Part shown: positions 18,037-27,115 of the stretch, in pieces
Layout: each line of letters begins with the position of its first letter
Numbering within the stretch: the stretch's first letter is position 1
Origin: Burkholderia anthina
Lineage (GTDB): Bacteria; Pseudomonadota; Gammaproteobacteria; Burkholderiales; Burkholderiaceae
Direction of reading: 5' to 3'
DNA: 64,000 nucleotides
NCBI RefSeq assembly: GCF_902498995.1
Contig: NZ_CABVLY010000011.1
Span: 141,081 to 205,080 of the forward strand
Program-made: the position numbers and the translations under genes
Notes under the pieces: model-generated
What the model saw: only the letters and a program-made list of their open reading frames with translations
The model's database searches: none
What the model was told of the DNA's origin: nothing

Positions 18037-19449
18037 TCAGTGAAAATCGTGCACGTGCGGATACTGCTCGAACACGCCCGCGATCGTCTCGAGCGCGGCG
18101 TTGCACGCGGCATCCGTCGTCTCCGCGCCGATGCACACGCGCACCGCATTGGGCCGCTCCGTACTGCCGACGAGGAACGGGTCGGGCGACGTCACCGCGA
18201 TCTTGCGGGTGCGCAGTTCGCGCACGAGCCGGTCCGCCTGCCAGTAGTCGGGCACGCGCAGCCACGTCGACAGCGCGTTCGGGTGCGCACCGAGCACATA
18301 CGGGCCGAGCGCGGCCTTCACCATGTCCTGGCGCACCGCGAGCCGCTGGCGCTGCAGCTCGACCAGCCGTCGCGCGGTGCCGTCGGCGATCCAGCGTGTC
18401 GCGATCTCCGCGATCGGCGACGTCGCCATCCAGCTGCTCACGCGCAGCACGCTCTCGACCCGCAGCGCGAGCCGTCTCGGCATCGCGAGATAGCCGGTGC
18501 GCAGCCCCGTCAGCACGGATTTCGTCATGCTCGTGCAATAGAAGCCGAGCTCCGGAATCAGGCTCGCGATCGGCGTGGCCGTCTTCGCGGGCAGCGGGCC
18601 GTACACATCGTCCTCGATCACGTACACGCCGTAGCGCGACGCGATGCGCGCGATCGACTTGCGCCGCGAATCGGACATCATCGACACCGTCGGATTATTG
18701 AGGGTCGGCGTGCACACGAGCGCGCTGATGCGCTCGCCGTCGCACATTTCCTCGAAATGTTCGGGACGGATGCCGTGCTCGTCCATCTCCAGCCCCTTCA
18801 GCGTAAACCCGAGCACGTTCGCGGAGCCGATCACGCCATGGTCGGTCAGGCTTTCGCACAGCACCGTGTCGCCCGGCCCGACGATCGACGCGAGCGCGAG
18901 AAAGATGCCGTGCGCCGCGCCGTTCGTGATCAGCAGCGATTCGGGATGCACCGGCATGTTCAGCGACGCGAGCCACGCGGCACCGGCCTCGCGATGCGCG
19001 TCCAGGCCGGCGATCGGCCGGAACGAGCGGATCCACGGCTGGTCGTCCGCGCCGGCCAGCGCCGCGCAGACGGCGCGCCACGCGGCATCGTGCTCGGGCG
19101 TGTGCACGATGCGCGCGATCGAGAAATCGACCAGTTCGCGCTCGGCCGTATCGAGCATGTAGTTCGACATCGATTCGGTCACGCGCGCGGCCACGAAGCT
19201 GCCGCGCCCGACCTCGCAACGGATCAGGCCCTGCCTTTCGAGTTCCTTGTAGGCATTGGTGACGGTCTGCACGCTGACGCCGAGGCTCGCCGCGACGTCG
19301 CGCTGCGGCGCAAGCCGCGCGCCCGGTGCGAGCGCGCCGCTTTCGATGTCGGTGGCGATCGCCTTCACGAGCCGCTTGTATTTCGACTCGATGCCGTGCA
19401 CCGCGCCGATCGCGTCGTGCCAGCGCGCCGATACCTCGGTCCGTCCCAT
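18037..19449 (-). CDS. enuR: MocR/GntR-type regulator of ectoine utilisation (EnuR)
   Basis: A 470-residue protein. An N-terminal GntR winged HTH (KYKRLVKAIATDIESGALAPG, then LGVSVQTVTNAYKELERQGLI) is fused to a class I aminotransferase-like domain with a PLP-lysine motif, TSMTKSVLTGLRTGY. EnuR regulators repress ectoine genes and are inactivated when the PLP-bound lysine reacts with diaminobutyrate derivatives. ATG 19449 gives the standard N-terminus. It is the first gene of the cluster, divergent from the MarR efflux operon, and probably both autoregulates and controls eutB onward. Confidence 0.9.
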   Translation of the reverse strand: MGRTEVSARWHDAIGAVHGIESKYKRLVKAIATDIESGALAPGARLAPQRDVAASLGVSVQTVTNAYKELERQGLIRCEVGRGSFVAARVTESMSNYMLDTAERELVDFSIARIVHTPEHDAAWRAVCAALAGADDQPWIRSFRPIAGLDAHREAGAAWLASLNMPVHPESLLITNGAAHGIFLALASIVGPGDTVLCESLTDHGVIGSANVLGFTLKGLEMDEHGIRPEHFEEMCDGERISALVCTPTLNNPTVSMMSDSRRKSIARIASRYGVYVIEDDVYGPLPAKTATPIASLIPELGFYCTSMTKSVLTGLRTGYLAMPRRLALRVESVLRVSSWMATSPIAEIATRWIADGTARRLVELQRQRLAVRQDMVKAALGPYVLGAHPNALSTWLRVPDYWQADRLVRELRTRKIAVTSPDPFLVGSTERPNAVRVCIGAETTDAACNAALETIAGVFEQYPHVHDFH

Positions 19450-19781
19450 CTCGATGTCTCCGTCGTAGCTTCCGCATGGTCGCTCAGAAAGACACCCCGA
19501 AAATATTGTCCTAGTGCAATCGTGCGCGGAAAGCAGGATGGTGCGGCGCATCCGGCGCGGCCGGGACACGATCGGCCGGTGTTCCGGCCGGGTTCGCTGC
19601 GCCGACACCCTGACGCCCTGACACCCTGACGCACGGCACAGGCCGCCGGCTGCGCTGCCGCGGTGCATCACAAGAGGCGGCCGCCCCCACCTTACAGCTT
19701 GACCATCCCCGGCGCCCCGCCTAAATTGCTCGTTGCAGGTCGGCATACCGGCATACCGCATGACATCCGGGTGACAAAAAA

Positions 19782-19797
19782 CGATAGTTTGCTATCG
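19782..19797. promoter_or_regulatory. Probable MarR operator
   Basis: CGATAG-TTTG-CTATCG is a perfect 6-bp inverted repeat with a 4-base centre, 27 bases before the MarR start codon in a local AT-rich patch. Its size and symmetry fit a MarR-family dimer site controlling the efflux operon. Confidence 0.65.
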
Positions 19798-19824
19798 AAT
19801 AATTTTGCCCCTATCATCTCGCCC

Positions 19825-20304
19825 ATGACCAATCTGCACGACCTCCGCCTCGCCGTCAGCAGCCTGCTCGTGCTCACTGCCCGCAAGTGGCGCCGCACGA
19901 GCGACGACGTGCTGACCGCCTACAACGTGTCCGAAGCCTGCGCGACGCCGCTGCTGATCGCCGGCCGCCTCGGTGAAGGCGTGCGCCAGGGCACGCTCGC
20001 CGAACACGTCGGCATCGAGGGGCCGTCGCTCGTGCGCCTGCTCGACCAGCTGTGCGCAGCCGGTCTCGCGCGCCGCGACGAGGATCCGCACGATCGCCGC
20101 GCGAAAACGATCTCGCTCACCGCCGCCGGCCGCGCGGTCACCGCCCGGATGGAAGAAGACCTGCGCGTGCTGCGCGCCCAGGTGCTCAAGGGCATTACGC
20201 GCGCCGATCTCGAAGCGACGCTGCGCGTGCTCGACGCATTCAACGCGGCCGATGTGCACCATCCGGCGTCGCGCCCGCCCCACACCGCCGATTCCGCGTC
20301 ATGA
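19825..20304 (+). CDS. MarR-family transcriptional regulator of efflux operon
   Basis: A 159-residue winged-helix regulator. TLAEHVGIEGPSLVRLLDQL is the recognition region and DEDPHDRRAKTISLT the characteristic wing. The chosen ATG at 19825 removes 54 implausible upstream residues. The stop codon overlaps the start of the FUSC permease gene (ATGA), so it is the first gene of a five-gene operon. It probably represses its own operon from the palindrome just upstream and releases it on binding an aromatic compound. Confidence 0.92.
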   Translation: MTNLHDLRLAVSSLLVLTARKWRRTSDDVLTAYNVSEACATPLLIAGRLGEGVRQGTLAEHVGIEGPSLVRLLDQLCAAGLARRDEDPHDRRAKTISLTAAGRAVTARMEEDLRVLRAQVLKGITRADLEATLRVLDAFNAADVHHPASRPPHTADSAS

Positions 20305-22433
20305 CCTATCCGAGCCTTCGCGACTGGCTGTTCTCGGGCAAGACGTTCGCCGCGTCGATGCTGGCGCTGTACCTCGGCCTGTATTTCCAGCTGCCGCGCC
20401 CGTACTGGGCGATGGCGAGCGTCTATATCGTGTCGAACCCGTTCGTCGGCGCGACGCGTTCGAAGGCGCTGTATCGCGCGCTCGGCACCGCGCTCGGCGC
20501 GGCCGCCGCGATTCTGTTCGTGCCGCCGTTCGTCGAGACGCCGCTCCTGTTCAGCATCATCGTCGCGACGTGGTGCGGCACGCTGCTCTACCTCGCGATC
20601 TCCGACCGCACCGCGCGCAGCTACGTGTTCATGCTCGCCGGCTATACGATGCCGCTCGTCGCACTGCCGACCGTGACCGATCCGTCGACGATCTTCGACG
20701 TCGCGATCGCGCGGACCGAGGAAATCGTGCTCGGCATCGTGTGCGCGAGCGTGGTCGGCAGCGCCGTGTTCCCGAACCGGCTCGCGCCGGCGCTGATCGA
20801 GCGCACCGACGCGTGGTTCCGGGACGCCGCGTTCTACGGCCGCGAGACGCTGTCCGGGCATCTCGCCGGCAAGGCGCTGTCCGCGTGCCGGCAACGCCTC
20901 GCCGCCACCATCACGGGCCTCGAATTCCTGCTGAGCCAGCTCAGCTACGACCACGCGCACCCGCGCGTGCTGGCCCGCGCGCAGGCGCTCGCGGGCCGGA
21001 TGCAGCTGTTCCTGCCGCTGATGTCGTCGCTCGCCGATCCGCTGATCGCGCTGATGCGCGACCTGCACGTGCGCCCCGCCGCGCTCGACGCGCTGCTCGC
21101 CGACGCCGCGAAGTGGTTCGACGCGCCGCTGCCGGCCGTCACCGGCGGTGCCGACGGCGAGATGACCGACGATCCGGTCGCGGACAACCTGCGCGCGCGC
21201 ATCGCGTCGCTGCAGCCGCCCGACACCGCGCTGACGAGCTGGGACGGCGCGCTGCTGTCGAACGCGCTGTGGCGGCTGCGCCAGGTCATCGACATCTGGC
21301 AGGACTGCCGCTCGCTGCGCGCGCTGATCGCGAACGAGTCGGGCATCTGGCAGCCGCGCTACCGGCACTGGCGGCTCGGCGGCACCGAGCGCTTCTTCGA
21401 TCGCGGAATGATGCTGTTCTCGACGCTGACCGTGGTCGGCGCGATCGTGTTCGCGTGCTGGCTGTGGATCGAGTCCGGCTGGCACGACGGCGCGGGCGCC
21501 GTCACGCTCGTGGCCGTCGCCTGCAGCTTCTTCGCCGCGCTCGACGAGCCTGCGCCGCTGGTGTTCAAGTTCTTCCTCGCCACCGCCGCGAGCGTCGTGT
21601 TTGCGGGCCTGTACCTGTTCGCCGTGCTGCCGCACGTGCACGACTTCCCGATGCTGGTGCTGATGTTCGCGGGGCCGTTCATCCTGATCGGCACATTGCT
21701 GCCGCGCCCGCAGTTCAACATGGTGACGATGCTCGTCGCGGTGAACACGGCCACCTTCATCAGCATCCAGGGCGCATACGAAGCCGACTTCTTCGTGTTC
21801 CTGAACAGCAACCTCGCGGGTGTCGCCGGGCTGTTGTTCGCGTATGTCTGGACGCGTGCGACGCGGCCGTTCGGCGCGGAACTCGCGGTGCGGCGCCTGC
21901 TGCGCTCGGGCTGGGAGGACGTCGCGCGTTCCGCGTCGACGCAGCCGCTCGACGACCAGCGCAACCATGCGTCGCGGATGCTCGATCGCGTCACGCAACT
22001 GCTGCCGCGCCTGGGCGCCTCCGACGATCACCGCCACCCGTCGATCGAAAGCTTCCGCGACCTGCGCATCGCGCTGAACGCGCTCGACCTGCGCCGCACA
22101 CGCCGCAAGCTGTCGGGCGACGTGCCCGATGCGATCGACCGCGTGCTGGCCGGCGTGACCGATCACTACACCCGCTGCGCGGCCGCGAACGCGCGCCAGC
22201 CCGCGCCGCCGGCACTGCTCGCGTCGATCGACGACGCGCTGCAGCGCGTGGCCGGCCGCAACCTGCCGGGCACCGCAACGCCGGACGACGGCGCGACGCC
22301 ACTTCCGGCCGCACCGGCAACGCATCGCTGGCTGCGTGACACGTTGCACGCGCTCGTCGGCCTGCGCCTGTCGCTGTATCCGGCCGCGTCCGCGCAGCCG
22401 CCGCACGCATCGCCGGACGGAGCCCGCGCATGA
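20301..22433 (+). CDS. FUSC-family inner-membrane efflux protein (aromatic acid/fusaric acid type)
   Basis: A 710-residue membrane protein with two blocks of about five to six hydrophobic segments (residues roughly 10-165 and 370-530), each followed by a long cytoplasmic domain. This is the duplicated FUSC/AaeB architecture. With the HlyD adaptor and NodT lipoprotein downstream it would form a tripartite pump expelling aromatic carboxylic acids or fusaric acid-like compounds. It overlaps the MarR stop by 4 bases. Confidence 0.9.
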   Translation: MTYPSLRDWLFSGKTFAASMLALYLGLYFQLPRPYWAMASVYIVSNPFVGATRSKALYRALGTALGAAAAILFVPPFVETPLLFSIIVATWCGTLLYLAISDRTARSYVFMLAGYTMPLVALPTVTDPSTIFDVAIARTEEIVLGIVCASVVGSAVFPNRLAPALIERTDAWFRDAAFYGRETLSGHLAGKALSACRQRLAATITGLEFLLSQLSYDHAHPRVLARAQALAGRMQLFLPLMSSLADPLIALMRDLHVRPAALDALLADAAKWFDAPLPAVTGGADGEMTDDPVADNLRARIASLQPPDTALTSWDGALLSNALWRLRQVIDIWQDCRSLRALIANESGIWQPRYRHWRLGGTERFFDRGMMLFSTLTVVGAIVFACWLWIESGWHDGAGAVTLVAVACSFFAALDEPAPLVFKFFLATAASVVFAGLYLFAVLPHVHDFPMLVLMFAGPFILIGTLLPRPQFNMVTMLVAVNTATFISIQGAYEADFFVFLNSNLAGVAGLLFAYVWTRATRPFGAELAVRRLLRSGWEDVARSASTQPLDDQRNHASRMLDRVTQLLPRLGASDDHRHPSIESFRDLRIALNALDLRRTRRKLSGDVPDAIDRVLAGVTDHYTRCAAANARQPAPPALLASIDDALQRVAGRNLPGTATPDDGATPLPAAPATHRWLRDTLHALVGLRLSLYPAASAQPPHASPDGARA

Positions 22434-22467
22434 CCCCGCTTTCCAACCTGTCTTTCCGACCGCGACC

Positions 22468-22686
22468 ATGATCGGCGAAATCGACATCTTCGGCGTATTC
22501 GTGCCGGCTCCGCTCGTGCTGATGCTGATCGCCTACCTGATCAACATCGTCGTGCGCGCGGTGCTCGAGCGCGTCGGCTTTTACCGCCTCGTCTGGCACC
22601 GTTCGATCTTCGACCTCGGCATCTACGTCTTCGTGTTTGCCGCAGTCGTGATCGTGTCTCACCATCTCGTGGCTACTTCATCGTGA
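22468..22686 (+). CDS. DUF1656 small membrane protein (AaeX-like)
   Basis: A 72-residue protein with two hydrophobic segments (about residues 12-35 and 48-66). It starts MIGEIDIFGVFVPAP, the usual beginning of DUF1656 proteins found between FUSC permeases and HlyD adaptors. Its last codons overlap the GTG start of the adaptor gene. It is presumably an accessory subunit of the pump. Confidence 0.88.
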   Translation: MIGEIDIFGVFVPAPLVLMLIAYLINIVVRAVLERVGFYRLVWHRSIFDLGIYVFVFAAVVIVSHHLVATSS

Positions 22687-23645
22687 AAAAAACCTGGCTC
22701 TCGGCAGGGCAGATCCTGCTCACCCTGATCGTCGTCGTCGTGGCGGCCCTCGTGCTGTGGCGAATCATCAACTACTACATGTTCTCGCCGTGGACCCGCG
22801 ACGGGCACGTGCGCGCCGACGTGATCCAGGTCGCGCCCGACGTGTCCGGGCTCATCACCGCCGTGCAGGTCGTGGACAACCAGGAAGTCCGGCGCGGCCA
22901 GGTGCTGTTCGTGATCGACCAGGCGCGCTACACGCTCGCGGAGCGGCTCGCCGAAGCGACGCTCGCGCAACGCACCGCGACGCTCGCGCAGGCCAAACGC
23001 GAATACGCGCGCAACCTGCAGCTCGGCAACCTCGTGGCAAGCGAGCAGGTCGAGGAAAGCCGCACGCGTGTCGAGCAGGACGAAGCCGCCGTCGCCGATG
23101 CGCAGGTATCGCTCGACACCGCGAAGCTGAACCTGCGGCGCACGACGATCGTGAGCCCCGTCGACGGCTACCTGAACGACCGCGCGCCGCGCGTCGGCGA
23201 ATACGTGCCGGCCGGCCGCGCGGTACTGTCGGTCGTCGACCGCAATTCGTTCCGCGTCGATGGCTACTTCGAGGAAACCAAGCTGCGCGGCATCCATATC
23301 GGCCAGCCCGTCGACATCGTCGTGATGGGCGAACCGCATCCGTTGCGCGGCCACGTGCAGAGCATCGTCGCCGCGATCGAGGATCGCGACCGCACGCAGG
23401 GCGCGAACCTGCTGCCGAACGTGAACCCCGCATTCAGCTGGGTGCGGCTCGCGCAGCGCGTGCCGGTGCGGGTCGCGCTCGACGAGGTGCCCGACGACTT
23501 CCGGATGATTGCCGGCCGCACCGCGACCGTCGCGATGCGCACCGACACGCGCCGCGACGATCACGCGAAGCCGGCCGCCGGCGCTTCGACCGCCGCGGCG
23601 GCGGCGGCGCCCGCGCCCGCAAGCGCAGCGGGGGCCTCGCAATGA
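22683..23645 (+). CDS. HlyD/AaeA-family periplasmic adaptor of tripartite efflux pump
   Basis: A 320-residue protein. One N-terminal membrane anchor (residues about 8-30) is followed by a biotinyl-lipoyl-like domain (VAPDVSGLITAVQV...), a short helical hairpin, and beta-barrel segments. It links the FUSC inner-membrane protein to the outer-membrane channel. GTG at 22683 overlaps the DUF1656 stop (GTGA). The C-terminal 25 residues are a low-complexity Ala/Pro tail. Confidence 0.92.
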   Translation: MKKTWLSAGQILLTLIVVVVAALVLWRIINYYMFSPWTRDGHVRADVIQVAPDVSGLITAVQVVDNQEVRRGQVLFVIDQARYTLAERLAEATLAQRTATLAQAKREYARNLQLGNLVASEQVEESRTRVEQDEAAVADAQVSLDTAKLNLRRTTIVSPVDGYLNDRAPRVGEYVPAGRAVLSVVDRNSFRVDGYFEETKLRGIHIGQPVDIVVMGEPHPLRGHVQSIVAAIEDRDRTQGANLLPNVNPAFSWVRLAQRVPVRVALDEVPDDFRMIAGRTATVAMRTDTRRDDHAKPAAGASTAAAAAAPAPASAAGASQ

Positions 23646-25144
23646 AGCGACACGGCCTGCGCCTCGCGGCGGCGCTCGCGCCGCTCGCGCTCGCACTCGG
23701 CGCGTGCAAATCCGTCGGCCCCGACTACTCGCTGCCGCAGCAGGCGTATGTGAACGCGCCGCTCGCGAATCATGCGCTCGACGACGCGAACGGCACGCTC
23801 GTGTCGCGCGACGCGGTGCCCGGCAACTGGTGGCAGCTGTATGACGACCCCGTCCTCGACGATCTCGTGCGCAGCGCGCTGAAATCGAACACCGACCTGC
23901 GCGTCGCCGCGGCCAACCTCGCGCGCTCGCGTGCGGCGCTGGAAGTCGCGAACCAGCAGGGCGGCTTCTCCGGCAGCGCGGAAGCCGCCGTGCAGCGCGC
24001 GCAGGAATCGGCCGAGCAATATCTGCTCGAAAACAAGCTGCCGGTCGTGAACGAAGGCACGGTCGGCATCAGCGTGTCGTACGAGCTCGACCTGTTCGGC
24101 AAGCTGCGACGCGGCGTCGAGGCCGCGCGCGCGGACAGCGACGCCGTCAAGGCCGCCGCCGACCTGGCGCGCATCACGGTCGTCGCCGATGTCGTGCGCG
24201 CGTACGTCGAATCGTGCTCCGCCGGCGACGAGCTCGCGATCGCGAAGCAGTCGCTCGCGCTGCAGCAGCAGCGCGTGACGCTGTCGCGGCGGCTGCGCGA
24301 TGCCGGGCGCGGCAACCAGACCGACGTGACGCGCGGCGTCACGCAGGTGCGCACGCTGGCCGCCGACATTCCGCGTTTCGAAGGCCGTCGCAAGATCGCG
24401 CAATACCAGCTCGCCGCGCTGCTCGCGCGTTCGCCCGCCGATCTGCCGAAGGCGGTCGGCGAATGCGAGCGCCTGCCGAAGCTGCGCCAGCCGATTCCGA
24501 TCGGCGACGGCGCCGCACTGCTGCGCCGCCGCCCCGATGTCCGCGAAGCGGAGCGCCAGCTCGCCGCCGCGACCGCGCGCATCGGCGTCGCGACCGCCGC
24601 GCTGTACCCATCGATCAGCATCGGCGCGTCGGCCGGGTCGGTCGGTATCGCCGGCGATCTCTTCTCGTCGACCACCAACCGCTGGTCGTTCGGACCGCTG
24701 ATCAGCTGGTCGTTCCCGGTCAACGGCCAGCGTGCCCGCGTGCAGGAAGCCGAAGCCGCGACGGGCGGTGCGCTCGCGCATTTCGACGGCGTCGTACTGA
24801 ACGCACTGCGCGAAACGCAGTCGAGCCTCGCGACTTACGCGGCCGACGTGCAGCGTACCGACGCACTGCGCACGGCATACGAATCGGCGCGCAGTTCCGC
24901 CGACGAAACGCACCGGCTCTATACGGCCGGCCGCGAATCGTTCATCTCCGATCTCGATGCGACGCGCACGCTGACCAGCGTGCACGCGCAGGTCGCCGCG
25001 GCCGAAGGGCAGGTCGCCGCGGACCAGGTGCGGTTGTTCCTCGCGCTCGGCGGCGGGTGGGAAGGCGATGCGGCGACCGCTGCCGCGCCGCAGACGCCGG
25101 CGACGGCGGATGCACCGGGCGCCGCATCCGCCAGCGCCGAGTGA
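23642..25144 (+). CDS. Outer-membrane efflux lipoprotein, NodT family
   Basis: A 500-residue TolC-like channel. A signal peptide ends in lipobox LGAC (Cys at about residue 22), followed by two outer-membrane efflux repeats rich in long helices (NWWQLYDDPVLDDLV at the start, then SYELDLFGKLRRGVEAARAD). It would be lipidated and trimeric in the outer membrane. It overlaps the adaptor gene by 4 bases and ends the operon. The tail is Ala/Thr-rich low complexity. Confidence 0.92.
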   Translation: MKRHGLRLAAALAPLALALGACKSVGPDYSLPQQAYVNAPLANHALDDANGTLVSRDAVPGNWWQLYDDPVLDDLVRSALKSNTDLRVAAANLARSRAALEVANQQGGFSGSAEAAVQRAQESAEQYLLENKLPVVNEGTVGISVSYELDLFGKLRRGVEAARADSDAVKAAADLARITVVADVVRAYVESCSAGDELAIAKQSLALQQQRVTLSRRLRDAGRGNQTDVTRGVTQVRTLAADIPRFEGRRKIAQYQLAALLARSPADLPKAVGECERLPKLRQPIPIGDGAALLRRRPDVREAERQLAAATARIGVATAALYPSISIGASAGSVGIAGDLFSSTTNRWSFGPLISWSFPVNGQRARVQEAEAATGGALAHFDGVVLNALRETQSSLATYAADVQRTDALRTAYESARSSADETHRLYTAGRESFISDLDATRTLTSVHAQVAAAEGQVAADQVRLFLALGGGWEGDAATAAAPQTPATADAPGAASASAE

Positions 25145-25414
25145 TCGTCCGGCGCGGCGCCTGAAACCGCGTCTATACCCACTCGAGCCAGCAGCCAGGT
25201 TGCCGTCCGCGCACGCAGCGCGCTGACTACCCGTCCCGCAGTGCAGCACCGCATGCGGGCGGTTGGCCGCCGCCCCGCACGACCGTTCGCGATCTCGCAT
25301 GTCCGGTATGTCCACGCCGGCGTCGCGCTTCTCAGCCGTTGCCGGTACACTCGTCCGCAGTTTCCGTCATTCGCCCGCCGCCCGCCGGGCGGCCCATTTC
25401 CCCGGAGAGTCATC

Positions 25415-25840
25415 ATGCGAACCAGCGCCCGCAATCAATTCGTCGGCCAGATCGGCGCCGTCAAGCCCGGTGCCGTCAACGACGAAATCACGCTGCGCAC
25501 CCAGGACGGCCTCGACATCGTCGCCGTGATCACGCACGGCAGCGCCGCGTCGCTCGGCCTCGCGGCCGGCACGAAGGCGTTCGCGCTCGTGAAGGCGTCG
25601 TCGGTCATCGTGATGGTCGACGTCGACAGCAGCAAGGTATCGGCCCGCAACTGCGTCGCGGGCACCGTGTCGTCGGTCGCGAAAGGCGCGGTCAATTCGG
25701 AAGTCGTGATCAAGGCGGCAGGCGGTACCGAAATCGTCGCGATCGTCACCAACGACAGCGTCGAGCGTCTCGGCCTCGCGAGCGGCAGCGCCGCGTCCGC
25801 GATCTTCAAGGCGTCGAGCGTGATCGTCGGCGTCGAGTAA
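25415..25840 (+). CDS. Molybdopterin/molybdate-binding Mop protein with two TOBE domains
   Basis: A 141-residue cytoplasmic protein made of two tandem Mop/TOBE repeats (about residues 5-70 and 75-140), each with NxFxGxI-like and SVIVxV elements. Such di-Mop proteins bind molybdate and buffer or deliver it. CGGAGAG precedes the ATG by about 6 bases. The next gene is nifQ, which also handles molybdenum, supporting a shared role. Confidence 0.88.
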   Translation: MRTSARNQFVGQIGAVKPGAVNDEITLRTQDGLDIVAVITHGSAASLGLAAGTKAFALVKASSVIVMVDVDSSKVSARNCVAGTVSSVAKGAVNSEVVIKAAGGTEIVAIVTNDSVERLGLASGSAASAIFKASSVIVGVE

Positions 25841-25926
25841 GTGTCCGACCCGGTGGCAATGACGCTGCGTCGCTCGCCGCGTCTTCGCGCGGGCTACCGC
25901 GCTCGTCGAACGTGCGGGCGCGCACG

Positions 25927-26517
25927 ATGACGTCCGCGCTCGACCACGCGCATGAACGCGTATTGCAATCGCTGCTCGCCGGGGCGGCCGACGCCGACTC
26001 CCCGGACGCGCATCTGTTTGGCGCACTCGTTGCGGCACGCGCGTGCCGCAACGAACTGGCGCTACTCGGCCTGTCTCCCGCTCGGTTGAGCGGCCTGCTT
26101 GCCCGCCAGTTTCCGCACCTGCCTCCCGCCGATGCGTCGGCGCTCGTGTCGATCGACACCGTCGCGCCGCTGCCGCCCTCACATGCGCAATTCGTCGCGA
26201 CGCTGCACACGCTGCTGATGCGCGACGCGCATCCTGCCGTCGCGCACGACGATGCCGACTGCGTCGCCGCAATCATCGCGCATGCGTGCCTGCGCCCCGA
26301 CCACCTGTGGCGCGATCTCGGCCTCGACGGACGCGGCGCGGTATCCGCGATGCTCGACCGCTATTTTCCCGCGCTCGCCGCGCGCAACGTCGCGAATCTC
26401 CGGTGGAAGAAATTCCTCGCCCTGGAAGTGGCCGTATCGCTCGGCCTGCCGCCGGGGCCAGCCCCCGGATGTCCGGGCTGCGAGGATTTCGGGTTCTGTT
26501 TTCCTCGCGGAAGATAA
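25927..26517 (+). CDS. nifQ: NifQ family molybdenum-processing protein
   Basis: A 196-residue protein. The N-terminal half is helical; the C-terminal part has the NifQ signature RWKKFLALEVAVSLGL followed by a cysteine cluster with spacing close to the family pattern (CPGCEDFGFC, residues about 182-191). In diazotrophs NifQ, an Fe-S protein, supplies molybdenum for FeMo-cofactor. No nitrogenase gene is visible here, but a Mop protein precedes it by 86 bp. The first family cysteine (about four residues before the CxxC) is not seen, so the cluster may be atypical. Confidence 0.8.
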   Translation: MTSALDHAHERVLQSLLAGAADADSPDAHLFGALVAARACRNELALLGLSPARLSGLLARQFPHLPPADASALVSIDTVAPLPPSHAQFVATLHTLLMRDAHPAVAHDDADCVAAIIAHACLRPDHLWRDLGLDGRGAVSAMLDRYFPALAARNVANLRWKKFLALEVAVSLGLPPGPAPGCPGCEDFGFCFPRGR

Positions 26518-26633
26518 TCATGCGGGCGGCCTGCACGGCTTGCCTGTCCGTATCGTTTGACCGACCATGCGCACCCGTCCGCATCCTTTCCCGTCGATGC
26601 ATCCGATCGCAACACCCCACCGGAGAAACCGTC

Positions 26634-26999
26634 TTGGCCGACCTCGCAAGCCCTAACCTGCCGTCACGCGATTTCGAAACGACGTCGCTGTTTTACGCGA
26701 AGCTCGGTTTCGCCGAAACCTGGCGCGACGACGGCTGGATGATCCTGAAGCGCGACGGGCTACTGCTGGAGTTCTTCCCGCACCCCGGTCTCGATCCTGC
26801 CACGAGCTGGTTCAGCTGCTGCTTCCGGCTCGCCGACGTCGGCGCGTTTTTCGACGAGGTGCTCGCTGCCGGCATTCCGGAGCAAGCGACCGGCTGGCCG
26901 CGTGCGCATCGGCCGAAACGCGAAGCATGGGGCGGTACCGTCGGTGCGCTGATCGATCCGGACGGTTCGCTGATTCGGCTGATCCAGACCAACGACTGA
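26634..26999 (+). CDS. Glyoxalase/bleomycin resistance-family protein
   Basis: A 121-residue vicinal-oxygen-chelate fold protein with a TTG start (CGGAG 8 bases upstream). The N-terminus LPSRDFETTSLFYAKLGF and the end GALIDPDGSLIRLIQ are typical of bleomycin-binding proteins, which act as small cytoplasmic dimers sequestering drugs. Actual drug binding is not evident from the sequence. It may follow the mop-nifQ genes but has a 116-bp gap. Confidence 0.82.
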   Translation: MADLASPNLPSRDFETTSLFYAKLGFAETWRDDGWMILKRDGLLLEFFPHPGLDPATSWFSCCFRLADVGAFFDEVLAAGIPEQATGWPRAHRPKREAWGGTVGALIDPDGSLIRLIQTND

Positions 27000-27049
27000 A
27001 ACGGCTGAAGCCGGCTGCCGATCACCCGCCGCACACAAGGTTCGACGTC

Positions 27050-27065
27050 CCCATAAACGGTTACT
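27050..27065 (+). repeat. Iteron-like sequence outside the origin
   Basis: CCCATAAACGGTTACT matches the origin consensus CCCATAAACGGCTACC at 14 of 16 positions. It lies between the bleomycin-type gene and the end of the EamA gene, about 11 kb from the array. Confidence 0.45.
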
Positions 27066-27115
27066 TTGCGATGCATGCCGCACGCGGCAGGCGCCGTTCT
27101 TCGTTCGCCGCGCGA

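Noticed and set aside
19920..22487. 855-codon antisense frame over the MarR/FUSC genes
   Set aside because: Arg/Gln-rich shadow; FUSC topology is clear on the other strand.
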